Positions 1 to 7,389 are shown, counted from the first letter of the stretch. The stretch is DNA of 19,517 nt from Candidatus Atribacteria bacterium (GCA_004525685.1 SPBW01000021.1:1-19517); one strand, 5' to 3'. Translations and numbers: made by a program. Notes: generated by a model from the sequence alone, not told the origin.

Positions 1-65
1 AGTTCAGGTGTCAAGAAATGGTTGGCTCTCCCGCGTACGCCGTCGGTTCCGAACAGCCCATTCAT
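1..65 (-). CDS. glmM: Phosphoglucosamine mutase, N-terminal fragment cut by window edge
   Basis: The minus strand read from the ATG at 65 gives MNGLFGTDGVRGRANHFLTP and then E plus a partial Leu codon at the window edge. This is the amino terminus of GlmM: family members begin with a few residues, then FGTDGVRG, then a variable stretch ending in LTPE. GlmM converts glucosamine-6-phosphate to glucosamine-1-phosphate in the cytoplasm, on the way to UDP-GlcNAc for peptidoglycan. Only 21 complete codons are present; the active-site serine loop lies outside the window. The ATG falls 2 nt after the stop of the upstream gene with no clear Shine-Dalgarno, so translational coupling is likely. Related phosphohexomutases share parts of this motif, but FGTDGVRG so close to the start favours GlmM. 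Confidence 0.85.
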   Translation of the reverse strand, partial: MNGLFGTDGVRGRANHFLTPE

Positions 66-67
66 GT

Positions 68-520
68 CTATCGGAGCCATCCGCTAGACAGGGAGAACAT
101 GGGAAGCGGAAACGCGAGCGGATAGATGAACTCGCTGGCGAATCCGACGTAAATCGGACTGGCGGACACGAGAAGATACGACAGGCCTGCACCAATCAAT
201 GGATAAGGGAAGGGCTGGCTTGCCTCGAAGTAGTAGAAGCCTCCAGTCAATCTTACAAAGGCCGCACCGCCTTCTTGCAGAGGCACATCGATGTGCCCTG
301 TGAAGAGGGTCTTGCCTGTAGGCGTAATGAAGAAGCCCGCAGACAGATTCCCCCACGACGTATCTGTTGAGGCCTCAATGCCTGCCCAGATCGGTGTTTC
401 GGTCCAGGACAGCGCAACGCGTAGCCCGATTGAGCGAAGGCCTTGCGCGCTCGTTGACGAGCACCCCAGGCATATGCAGACGAGGATCAACAAGAGCGAG
501 TGAGCGACCGTTCGATTCAT
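68..520 (-). CDS. Small secreted protein, predicted 8-stranded beta-barrel, unknown function
   Basis: A 150-residue protein if started at the ATG at 520, which puts a clear signal sequence at the front (MNRTVAHS, then LLLILVCICLG, then CSSTSAQG). Cleavage could be by signal peptidase I after the Ala of STSA. The Cys after LG is a poor lipobox because the -3 residue is Cys rather than Leu. The mature part of about 125 residues reads as eight alternating hydrophobic/aromatic segments separated by short turns (for example RVALSW, WAGIEAST, LSAGFFIT, FVRLTGGFYYF, YVGFASEF), as expected of a small outer-membrane barrel. This is inferred from residue pattern only. The ORF extends upstream to 697, but that extension overlaps the preceding gene. 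It starts 37 nt after the CARDB/CsgG-like gene and ends 2 nt before glmM, so it is probably co-transcribed with both. I see no strong ribosome-binding site. I do not recognise the family. Confidence 0.7.
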   Translation of the reverse strand: MNRTVAHSLLLILVCICLGCSSTSAQGLRSIGLRVALSWTETPIWAGIEASTDTSWGNLSAGFFITPTGKTLFTGHIDVPLQEGGAAFVRLTGGFYYFEASQPFPYPLIGAGLSYLLVSASPIYVGFASEFIYPLAFPLPMFSLSSGWLR

Positions 521-557
521 CGCAAGCAGTCTATCGAAACGGATGCGCGATTGCGAG

Positions 558-2195
558 TTAGGGAAGGAGTTGTCGGACGATGTCACCGACTGCTGGTTCG
601 AATTCTGTGGTGCGAGTGCCAAACGATACACGGTCACGCACCTCAATAATGACGAGTTCGCCCTTAACGCCCATTGGTTCGTAGTCGAGCAGTTCAAGCG
701 AAATGGGATCTGTGATGACGTTACGTACGCCCAAGACTTCGAAGTGGTCGTCTTGCGCGACGCCTACAAATGCGCCGATGTTAATGGCGATGCGTCCATC
801 GGGGAGAACTGATGCGATCTGCCCCTGCTTGCGCGACGGTTGTGCCCCGCCAGACTCTAGGGCGAAGCGGACGTCTTCCACGAGCGGCGCGGCATCCTGT
901 AGTCCACCAACAAGGCCTATCAGCAACTCGTCGATTGCGCGGTTGAGTGCGCCTCCCACGACTGTATCCTCGAAGGTTTCTGAACCAACGGTGATCTCCG
1001 CGATGGATGGAATAGAAAGGGAAATGCCCGGCTGAATCTGAAAACTGACTTCAGCGATGTAGGCCGTGCCATCCCACAGCTTGGCGGAGTAGATGCCCGG
1101 GTTCATCTGAGAGCCGATGGTATTTCGTTGATCCCAGTACCAGACATTACAGTCACCCGTGTCAATGAACTGCCATCCCAGCCACTTGACGAATGCTCCA
1201 ACGCTTGTCGAGATCTCAATGCTGAACCACCCAGACGAGGAAGCGTTGCGATAGGCCATCGGGATCGACTGTCCCACGCTGTACCAGGAACGGGCTGTCT
1301 GCAATCCGCCTCCGCAGATGTCTGAAGAGTCAGAGTGAAGCAGCGGCAACAGGCCGCCGAGGTCAAGAGAGAAACCCGTTGCTCCCTCATCGTGCCCTTC
1401 TGCGGCAATGGTTGCCAAGGACTCGGACGTATAGGCGCTCACAAGATGAGCCGACAATCGGGCTTCCACCTCGGCACCCGTCACAGATAAGAAACCCAGC
1501 CACAGCGTCGAATCATGGACCTCCAAGTTCGTGACTGATCCGGAGATGAACACATCGACATCGAGCAGTCGCGAAGCGATGGCGACATCAGCAATGAGCG
1601 ATGGATTCAAGGAGCTTCCCCTCATGATCGATTCGAGTTCAGAGCGCGCAACGACGCGCACACCTGCACCTGATAGGCGGTCGATGAGCTTGTCAGCAAC
1701 CCCTTCGCCGATATGCAGAAAGCCTGAGTCTGTCAAGTCTTGGAACGAAGGTACGGCCACCTTCAACGATCCGATAGCAGCGAGGGCTTCGCTTGTCAGG
1801 GATACGTTCAGCCTGAGCGAGGCGTTGTTGTTATCTTCATCGGACTCTTGCACTCTGTTGAGCTCGGGGTCGACGACGATCAATATGTCATGAGATCCTG
1901 CAGTCGCCAGCCACTCCGTGCTGACCTGTCTTGTTCTTCCTGATCGGATGTTTTCTGCGATGGGGCGATTGGCAATCACGCGGCCATCCACGATGAATTC
2001 CACGAAGAACGAGGATTGCGTTGAACTAGTGCCCTCGTTCGATAGGGTGGCCTCGATGAGAATGAGTTCGCCTGCATGAGGTTGAGAAGGCTCGATTCGG
2101 AGTTCGGAAACCACCAAGTCAGGCAGCGCCGATGCGCAGACCGGCAACAGGCACACTACCAGAAATGCTGGAACGATTCGAAGCCATGTTCTCAT
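558..2195 (-). CDS. Secreted CARDB / CsgG-like / FlgT-C-like multidomain protein
   Basis: About 545 residues from the ATG at 2195. A signal peptide (MRTWLRIVPAFLVVCLLPVCASA) is followed by a CARDB-type adhesion/Ig domain (about 25-131; begins LPDLVVSELRIEPSQP, ends in the typical VDPELNRVQESDEDNN). Next comes a CsgG/TolB-N-like alpha/beta domain (about 140-270; KVAVPSFQDLTDSG, GVADKLIDRL, RVVARSELESIM, DVDVFISGSVT). It appears split: about 120 residues rich in Trp and Tyr (286-391) intervene before a helix typical of the end of CsgG-like domains (VVGGALNRAIDELLIGL, about 412-428). The C-terminus (about 455-545; GQIASVLPDGRIAINIG, then ELVIIEV) resembles the FlgT C-terminal domain. It is probably periplasmic or outer-membrane associated. 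It lies between polA and a predicted barrel gene. An in-frame ATG at 2252 also has a good ribosome-binding site, so the amino terminus is uncertain. Exact role unknown. Confidence 0.8.
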   Translation of the reverse strand: MRTWLRIVPAFLVVCLLPVCASALPDLVVSELRIEPSQPHAGELILIEATLSNEGTSSTQSSFFVEFIVDGRVIANRPIAENIRSGRTRQVSTEWLATAGSHDILIVVDPELNRVQESDEDNNNASLRLNVSLTSEALAAIGSLKVAVPSFQDLTDSGFLHIGEGVADKLIDRLSGAGVRVVARSELESIMRGSSLNPSLIADVAIASRLLDVDVFISGSVTNLEVHDSTLWLGFLSVTGAEVEARLSAHLVSAYTSESLATIAAEGHDEGATGFSLDLGGLLPLLHSDSSDICGGGLQTARSWYSVGQSIPMAYRNASSSGWFSIEISTSVGAFVKWLGWQFIDTGDCNVWYWDQRNTIGSQMNPGIYSAKLWDGTAYIAEVSFQIQPGISLSIPSIAEITVGSETFEDTVVGGALNRAIDELLIGLVGGLQDAAPLVEDVRFALESGGAQPSRKQGQIASVLPDGRIAINIGAFVGVAQDDHFEVLGVRNVITDPISLELLDYEPMGVKGELVIIEVRDRVSFGTRTTEFEPAVGDIVRQLLP

Positions 2196-2200
2196 GAAGA

Positions 2201-2208
2201 TCTCCTTT
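2201..2208 (-). promoter_or_regulatory. Ribosome-binding site deciding the 2195 start
   Basis: The minus strand reads AAAGGAGA followed by TCTTC and the ATG at 2195, a strong Shine-Dalgarno at good spacing. This start places the hydrophobic signal segment at the expected distance from the N-terminus, which is why I prefer it. A competing site lies upstream: GGAGG at 2265-2261, 8 nt before the in-frame ATG at 2252. Confidence 0.7.
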
Positions 2209-2307
2209 GAGGAATGCGCCTGAAGTACACGAATCCTCTGAAGAAGTTTCATCTTGGTTGCCTCCGACCCTCATCCATTCTAACTCGGCTTGACGTCTGC
2301 AGCACGG

Positions 2308-5046
2308 CTAAAGCTCTCCCCAGTTTCTCCCCTGGCTCACCTTGGTTGTAAGAGGCAGGTTGAGTGGGTAGATACTCTCCATCCCTTCGCGAATCATCCC
2401 AATGGATGATTGCACGTGTTTGTCAGGGACCTCGAACACGAGTTCATCGTGAATCTGCAGCGTCATCCTGATCGGAAGGCCTTGCGCTCGGATTTGCTCG
2501 TCGATACGAATCATGGCCAGCTTAATCAGGTCTGCGGCACTGCCCTGAATCGGTGTATTGACGGCATTGCGGCGATCGAAATTGCGCTGCTGAATGTTGC
2601 GTGATGTTAGATTGGGAAGCGGCCTGCGACGGCCTAGCAGGGTTTGTGCATATCCGTGTTGCGTGGCTGTGTCGATGAGACGATCGATGGTCTCCTTCGC
2701 CCGAGGATAGGCAGCGAAGAACCGATCGATGTAGGCCTTGGCTTCTGACTGAGGAATGCGAAGCTCTCTGCCGAGGCCAAAGGGACTGATCCCGTAAAGG
2801 ATGCCGAAGTTGATCCGCTTGGCTGCATCGCGGAGCTGATCAGTGATCTCGCTTTCGGGCAGACCGAACACGTGGCTTGCGGTCAAGCGGTGAAGATCCA
2901 TGCCAGCACTGAATCCTTCAATCAAGCCTGCATCTTGAGAGAAGTGAGCCAGCAAGCGCAGTTCAATCTGAGAGTAGTCGGCGGCAACAAACTGGTGTCC
3001 CGAAGCGGCAACGAATGCATTTCGAATCCTGCCGCCGATCTCAGTTCGTGTCGGGATGTTCTGCAGATTGGGATCTGATGAGGACAGCCTTCCAGTAGCC
3101 GTCACGGCTTGATGGAAAGACGAGTGGATCCTGCCAGTGTTCTTGTTCACGGCCTTGGGAAGCTGATCAATGTAGGTGGTGAGAAGCTTCTTGAGCTCAC
3201 GGTGTGACATGAGCTTGCCGGGTAGCGGATGCAGTTCCGCAAGCCGTTCAAGAACCTGGGCCGAGGTGGATGGACCGGTCTTGGTCTTGGCGAGGACGGG
3301 CAAGCCGAGGCGATAGAAGAGGATTTCCGCGACTTGTTTGGGCGAGTTCGGGTTGAACGGTTCGCCCGCTATGTCGAATAGGTCAGATTCCAGGATCTCC
3401 AGCTCCTTGCGAATGTCGTCGCCTTGCGCACGGAGTACATCGGTATCAAGCAGAATTCCATTGGACTCCATGCGAGCCAAGACGCGGACCAAGGGCATCT
3501 CCACTGACTCAAACAGCGACGTCAAGTCTTGATCCTTCAGCTGCGTAAGCAGTGGCGGACGCAATCGTTGAACGATTTCTGCGTCTTCGGCCGCGTACTT
3601 CGTTGCTTGGTCGATGGGAACAGCTGCGAAGGGGCCGTCTTTCCCTGCCACATCACTGTAGCTGCTTACTGTGTAGCCGAGCACGTTTTGGGCAATAGCC
3701 TCTAGGTTGTGACGTCGCTCTTCAGGCGCAGTAAGGTGGGAGGCGATCATGGCGTCGAACTGGATTCCACTTGGTTTCAGGCCATAGCGCTCAAGGATGA
3801 TGATGTCGTACTTGATGTTCTGGCCGATGAGGAGAGGACATTGCGACTCAATGAAGGGGCGAAGAGCTTCTAGGACAACGGATAGCTCCAATTGTGCAGG
3901 TGCATCAAGCGTGTTGTGGGCAATAGGAATGTAGAATCCGACAAGCGGTTGAAGCGAGACGGCGATCCCCACAATCTCCGCCTTGTGCGGGTCGCGACTG
4001 GTTGTCTCCAAGTCGATGGATAAGACGTCTGCTTGCCTCAGATCCGCGACAAGCTCCTCCAATTGGGCAACCGTCAAGATGGCGGAGTAGTTGACGTCAA
4101 CATCCTGTGTCTTGGTGCTCTCTTGGGTGGCGGGTTCAAAGCCGAGATCATCCAACGCACTGGTGAAGCCAAGATCAGTCAGCGTCTTGGTGAGTGCCTC
4201 TTCATCGATGCCTCGCAGCTGGCAAATCGACGCGACGTCTCCAAGATCGAGGTCGACTTTCAGTTGGATCAAGCGTTGGGCTAGGAGGGCATCTTCTGCA
4301 TGGGTCGCCAGATTCTCTGCCACACGACGGTTTCCGACCTTGTGAGCAGAGGCAAGGACCTCTTCAAGACTCCCGAACTGCTGCAGAAGTTTCAGTGCCG
4401 TCTTCTCCCCCACGCCAGGAACGCCTGGGACATTGTCTGAGCTGTCCCCCACCAATGAAAGCAAGTCGACAATACGCGGGGGCGCAACGCCGTACTTGGC
4501 TTCTACACCATAGGCATCCAATACACTCTGCGCCGAGTCGACTCCTCTTCCGGACGGGCGCAGCAACGAGATGTTCGCATTAACAATCTGGGCCAAGTCC
4601 TTGTCAGATGAGGCGATCAGGGTTTGCAGGCCACCGGCAGAGGCTCCTATCGCCAGAGATGCCAGCACATCGTCTGCCTCGACCCCTGATACGGTGAAGA
4701 CGGGCACACCCAATGCGTCGAGCAACTGGTTGATCAGCGGAAACTGGGAACGCAACTGCTCAGGCATCGGACTTCGATTGGCTTTGTAATCCGCGAACAA
4801 GGCGTGGCGAAACGTTAGACCCGACGCATCGAATGTGACTGCGACGCGTTCAGAGGGGAAAGCTCGCATCGTCTGTATCAATGCGCGCCAAAACCCGAAG
4901 GCTGCTCCAACAGGCTGGCCTGTCTTGGAGGTCAGATCAGGCATGCCATAGTACGCTCGGTACGCCCATGAATGGCCGTCTATGAGCAGAAGCCGCTTCG
5001 GACTGGGTGCCGATGGCAGGCGCAGGAGATCCTCATAAGTAGGCAT
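2308..5046 (-). CDS. polA: DNA polymerase I, three-domain form
   Basis: 912 residues, the normal length for full PolA. The 5'-3' nuclease domain (about 18-310) has LLLIDGHSWAYRAYYG, VEADDVLAS, SSDKDL and the helix-hairpin-helix stretch GDSSDNVPGVPGVGEKTA. The 3'-5' exonuclease domain (about 320-505) keeps its metal ligands: Asp345 and Glu347 (SIDLETT), Asn410 and Asp414 (GQNIKYD), Tyr484 and Asp488 (YAAEDAE), so proofreading is probably active, unlike in Taq-type enzymes. The polymerase domain (about 510-912) has motif A with Asp690 (AADYSQIELR), motif B with Lys743 and Tyr751 (RDAAKRINFGILYG), and motif C with His866-Asp867 (QIHDELVFE). Role: gap filling in repair and Okazaki fragment maturation. 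Its first 14 nt overlap the end of ruvC, so it is translated in coupling with a repair neighbour. No strong own ribosome-binding site. Confidence 0.97.
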   Translation of the reverse strand: MPTYEDLLRLPSAPSPKRLLLIDGHSWAYRAYYGMPDLTSKTGQPVGAAFGFWRALIQTMRAFPSERVAVTFDASGLTFRHALFADYKANRSPMPEQLRSQFPLINQLLDALGVPVFTVSGVEADDVLASLAIGASAGGLQTLIASSDKDLAQIVNANISLLRPSGRGVDSAQSVLDAYGVEAKYGVAPPRIVDLLSLVGDSSDNVPGVPGVGEKTALKLLQQFGSLEEVLASAHKVGNRRVAENLATHAEDALLAQRLIQLKVDLDLGDVASICQLRGIDEEALTKTLTDLGFTSALDDLGFEPATQESTKTQDVDVNYSAILTVAQLEELVADLRQADVLSIDLETTSRDPHKAEIVGIAVSLQPLVGFYIPIAHNTLDAPAQLELSVVLEALRPFIESQCPLLIGQNIKYDIIILERYGLKPSGIQFDAMIASHLTAPEERRHNLEAIAQNVLGYTVSSYSDVAGKDGPFAAVPIDQATKYAAEDAEIVQRLRPPLLTQLKDQDLTSLFESVEMPLVRVLARMESNGILLDTDVLRAQGDDIRKELEILESDLFDIAGEPFNPNSPKQVAEILFYRLGLPVLAKTKTGPSTSAQVLERLAELHPLPGKLMSHRELKKLLTTYIDQLPKAVNKNTGRIHSSFHQAVTATGRLSSSDPNLQNIPTRTEIGGRIRNAFVAASGHQFVAADYSQIELRLLAHFSQDAGLIEGFSAGMDLHRLTASHVFGLPESEITDQLRDAAKRINFGILYGISPFGLGRELRIPQSEAKAYIDRFFAAYPRAKETIDRLIDTATQHGYAQTLLGRRRPLPNLTSRNIQQRNFDRRNAVNTPIQGSAADLIKLAMIRIDEQIRAQGLPIRMTLQIHDELVFEVPDKHVQSSIGMIREGMESIYPLNLPLTTKVSQGRNWGEL

Positions 5047-5539
5047 GATCTCTCGGGCTCACCCCCCCCTCTTCAAGAAGGTAACACAGAGCAAGGGCGA
5101 GTCCATCGGCCATGTCATCAGGCTTTGGGGTTTCGGCAAGGTTGAGCAAACGCTTGACCATCGCCTGAACCTGAGATTTGGGGGCCTTGCCGTAACCGGC
5201 CACCCTCTTCTTCACCTGAAGTGGCGTGTAGCCGCGGATGCAAACGCCGTCGGAGGCCATCAGCAGGACACCGCGAGCCTCTGCGGTTCGGATCGCTGTG
5301 CGAGCATTGGTAGCGAAGAAGACTTCCTCGATGCCTACTCCAATAGGTTTGTAGGTTTCGATCAGTGATTGCGCCTCGTCATGAAGGAGTCTAAGCCGCT
5401 GCGCTCGAGGCATGTCCTTGTCGGTTCGGATTACGCCGCCTGCGAGCGCCTGCCACTTGCCGTCAATCATGCGAACAACACCATACCCTGTGATGGCCAA
5501 TCCAGGATCGAAGCCAATCGCCACGACCTCACGCTTCAT
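5033..5539 (-). CDS. ruvC: Holliday junction endonuclease RuvC
   Basis: 168 residues, the usual size. RuvC works as a dimer that cuts Holliday junctions bound by RuvAB. The four catalytic acidic residues are visible: Asp11 (GFDPGLAITGYG), Glu71 (GIEEVFF), and Asp142 and Asp145 (PDDMADGLALA). KSQVQAMVKRLL is also typical. The start ATG overlaps the stop of the DUF177 gene as ATGA, and the 3' end overlaps polA by 14 nt. ruvA and ruvB, the common neighbours, are not in the window. A run of eight G (5069-5062 on the minus strand) near the 3' end encodes Glu-Gly-Gly-Val and is a slippage-prone spot just before the overlap with polA. Confidence 0.96.
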   Translation of the reverse strand: MKREVVAIGFDPGLAITGYGVVRMIDGKWQALAGGVIRTDKDMPRAQRLRLLHDEAQSLIETYKPIGVGIEEVFFATNARTAIRTAEARGVLLMASDGVCIRGYTPLQVKKRVAGYGKAPKSQVQAMVKRLLNLAETPKPDDMADGLALALCYLLEEGGVSPRDHAYL

Positions 5540-5994
5540 GACAGGAAGTCTCTTAGGGTGTGGCGGCTAGAATCAGTGTCTTGGCAAACATGGGTTGGAT
5601 TCTCGTTGAGATTGATGCCACAGGTTGAGCAAAGGCCTTGACAGCTTCGGCTGCAAAGCACATGTGGTTCACGAACGGCTTGGATCATCTGCAGCACCGT
5701 GGGCAGGATATCGACGAAATCGGAGTTGGGAAGAATGGTTATCTCAAACGGTTCGCAGATATCGACGGCGACGGCGACGGTGGATAGGCAGCGGCGACAA
5801 CGCTGTGTGAGGTCTGCGTGGACGTCGACCTCCAGATAAAGCGTGGACAGTTGTGCGAACGCTTCTCCGGTGATATCTATGGAATCCACGGTCCAATCCA
5901 CGTCAGCGAACAGCTCAGTAGGCGGCGCTAGCCGGACATCGACGGGGAAGCGGTGTCCTGGTGTCACAACGAACTCTCGAATACTCAGACTCAT
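5536..5994 (-). CDS. yceD: DUF177 / YceD-family protein with a four-Cys cluster
   Basis: 152 residues. The family is known as large-subunit rRNA accumulation protein YceD and is thought to help 23S rRNA accumulate or be processed. The N-terminal part is beta-rich (for example HRFPVDVRL). A conserved pair of cysteines appears in LTQRCRRCLS, and the diagnostic C-terminal segment is CSRSCQGLCSTCGINLNENP, a probable zinc-binding cluster. It overlaps folP upstream by 4 nt (ATGA) and ruvC downstream by 4 nt (ATGA). In most bacteria rpmF (ribosomal protein L32) follows this gene; here ruvC takes that place and no rpmF is seen in the window. The gene symbol is by family resemblance only. Confidence 0.88.
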   Translation of the reverse strand: MSLSIREFVVTPGHRFPVDVRLAPPTELFADVDWTVDSIDITGEAFAQLSTLYLEVDVHADLTQRCRRCLSTVAVAVDICEPFEITILPNSDFVDILPTVLQMIQAVREPHVLCSRSCQGLCSTCGINLNENPTHVCQDTDSSRHTLRDFLS

Positions 5995-6797
5995 GTTCTT
6001 AGGCGTACGGCCACATCTGCGGTGCGCCTTCCCTCCTTCACATCATGGACTCGGATGATGCTTGCGCCCCCAAGTATGGCGACAGCATTTAACACAATGG
6101 TCCCTTCTAGTCGCTCAGAGGCAGGTAGGTCGAGAATCTGCCCGAGAAATGATTTGCGCGAGAGTCCCACCAACAGAGGGTACCCGCACGAGGCGAGTTT
6201 GGGAAGTTGGCGCAAAAGCTCCAGATTATGTTCGAGCCGTTTCCCGAAGCCAATGCCGGGATCGACAATGATGTGGTCGCGGGCAATCCCAGCATCTAGA
6301 GCGAATTGAGCACGCTCCATCAAGAAGGCGCATACATCGGTCACGACATCTTGGTAGACGGGTGCCTGCTGCATCGTCTGAGGTGTTCCCTGCATGTGCA
6401 TGAGCACAACCATTGCCTGGGCTTGTGCGATTGTGCTTGCCATGGCCGGGTCGAAGCGCAGGGCACTGATGTCATTAACGAGGTCAGCTCCTGCATCGAG
6501 GCTCGCCCTTGCCACGGCGGCCTTGGTCGTGTCCACGGAGATGAGAATCGATGACTTGGCGCGCAGTCTTCGGACCACAGGGATGACGCGATCCAATTCT
6601 TGCTCGACGGAGATGGCGTCAGCACCTGGTCGGCTCGATTCGCCGCCGATGTCGATGATGTCGGCCCCTTGCTCGATCATGGCGAGTGCTTTGTCGATGG
6701 CGGCGTCCGTCTCGTAGGCACGCCCTCCGTCGTAGAATGAGTCTGGCGTGACATTGAGAATCCCCATGATGAGGACGCGATCGGCTTGATGTATCAT
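5991..6797 (-). CDS. folP: Dihydropteroate synthase
   Basis: 268 residues from the ATG at 6797. The enzyme joins p-aminobenzoate to 6-hydroxymethyl-dihydropterin diphosphate in folate synthesis and is the sulfonamide target. Family motifs in order: MGILNVTPDSFYDGG, DIGGESSRPGA, ISVDTTKAAVA, DLVNDISAL, DPGIGFGKRLEHN, GLSRKSF and IRVHDVKEGRR, so it looks complete and active. Start choice: the same frame also has an ATG at 6815, an ATG at 6833 and a GTG at 6839. A -10 element overlaps the two upstream ones, so they cannot lie in the mRNA. The 6815 ATG would be leaderless (8 nt from the -10), while 6797 follows a weak GAGAAG and fits the family length. First gene of the leftward operon; its stop overlaps the DUF177 start. 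Confidence 0.93.
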   Translation of the reverse strand: MIHQADRVLIMGILNVTPDSFYDGGRAYETDAAIDKALAMIEQGADIIDIGGESSRPGADAISVEQELDRVIPVVRRLRAKSSILISVDTTKAAVARASLDAGADLVNDISALRFDPAMASTIAQAQAMVVLMHMQGTPQTMQQAPVYQDVVTDVCAFLMERAQFALDAGIARDHIIVDPGIGFGKRLEHNLELLRQLPKLASCGYPLLVGLSRKSFLGQILDLPASERLEGTIVLNAVAILGGASIIRVHDVKEGRRTADVAVRLRT

Positions 6798-6823
6798 TGC
6801 GTTCTTCTCAGGCATAGAAGGAC

Positions 6824-6832
6824 AGTATAACA
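6824..6832 (-). promoter_or_regulatory. Extended -10 promoter element for the folP operon
   Basis: On the minus strand TG-T-TATACT (6832-6824) is an extended -10 sequence with a near-consensus hexamer. No convincing -35 lies 16-18 nt upstream, which is common for extended -10 promoters. Transcription would start near 6817, just before the in-frame ATG at 6815 and about 20 nt before the ATG at 6797. It diverges from the rplI promoter. Confidence 0.55.
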
Positions 6833-6861
6833 TGGCCACAAAACGGGATCAGAAAAGCGAT

Positions 6862-6890
6862 TTGACGTAGCCAGGTCGGGTTTCTACAAT
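6862..6890 (+). promoter_or_regulatory. Sigma-70-type promoter for rplI operon
   Basis: TTGACG at 6862-6867, a 17-nt spacer, and TACAAT at 6885-6890. Both hexamers match consensus at five of six positions and the spacing is ideal. The start of transcription would be near 6897, giving a leader of only about 14 nt before the GTG of rplI. Confidence 0.8.
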
Positions 6891-6910
6891 GTCCCGGAGT
6901 CAAGACAGGG

Positions 6911-7384
6911 GTGATTACGATCGCTAAGATACTTTTAACCACAACAGTAGAACGTTTGGGGCATGTCGGCGAAGTCGTTACAGTAGCCGCCGGATACGCT
7001 CGCAACTACCTGCTGCCGCAGGGTTTGGGCGTTGAGCCGACAGAGCATAACGTCGCAAGATACGCCAAGGAGCGGGCTGCTCACGAAGTTGAGTTGATGA
7101 AGAGAGAACAACGAGCTTTGTTGCTGCGTGACAAGCTGGCGGATCAAATGCTGACCTTCGAGCGCAAAGCGCATGATGATAATCGGTTGTATGGTTCCGT
7201 TCGCGCAGAGGATATTGCAGCTCGAGTCGAAGAACTCGTTGGCGAACACATTGAGACGTCGCGTATCCACCTGGAACATGCTATCGAACAGCTTGGTCCT
7301 CATGCCGTAACCATTGCGCTGTATAAGGACATTACTGTAGATGTCCGAGTTCAGGTCAATGAGGAGGGTGCGAAGGGGGAATAG
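6911..7384 (+). CDS. rplI: 50S ribosomal protein L9
   Basis: 157 residues from GTG at 6911. L9 binds domain V of 23S rRNA and helps maintain reading frame. The N-terminal RNA-binding domain is clear: KILLTTTVERLGHVGEVVTV, then GYARNYLLPQG, followed by the long charged connecting helix (about 40-80) and a C-terminal domain ending in VDVRVQVNEEG. Family members usually begin right at the residue before KVILL, so the GTG start adds about three residues (M-I-T-I-A-K). The GTG itself sits inside a Shine-Dalgarno-like AGGGGTGAT, so the true start is unsettled. L9 is normally grouped with rpsF, ssb and rpsR; here it leads an envelope-gene operon, with the next gene 5 nt downstream. Confidence 0.95.
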   Translation: MITIAKILLTTTVERLGHVGEVVTVAAGYARNYLLPQGLGVEPTEHNVARYAKERAAHEVELMKREQRALLLRDKLADQMLTFERKAHDDNRLYGSVRAEDIAARVEELVGEHIETSRIHLEHAIEQLGPHAVTIALYKDITVDVRVQVNEEGAKGE

Positions 7385-7389
7385 AGAGA

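Noticed and set aside
521..697. Longer N-terminus for the small barrel protein
   Set aside because: It would overlap the preceding gene and place 59 low-quality residues before the signal peptide.
2288..2320. TTGACG on the plus strand suggesting a rightward promoter
   Set aside because: No -10 at 16-18 nt and no plus-strand gene downstream.
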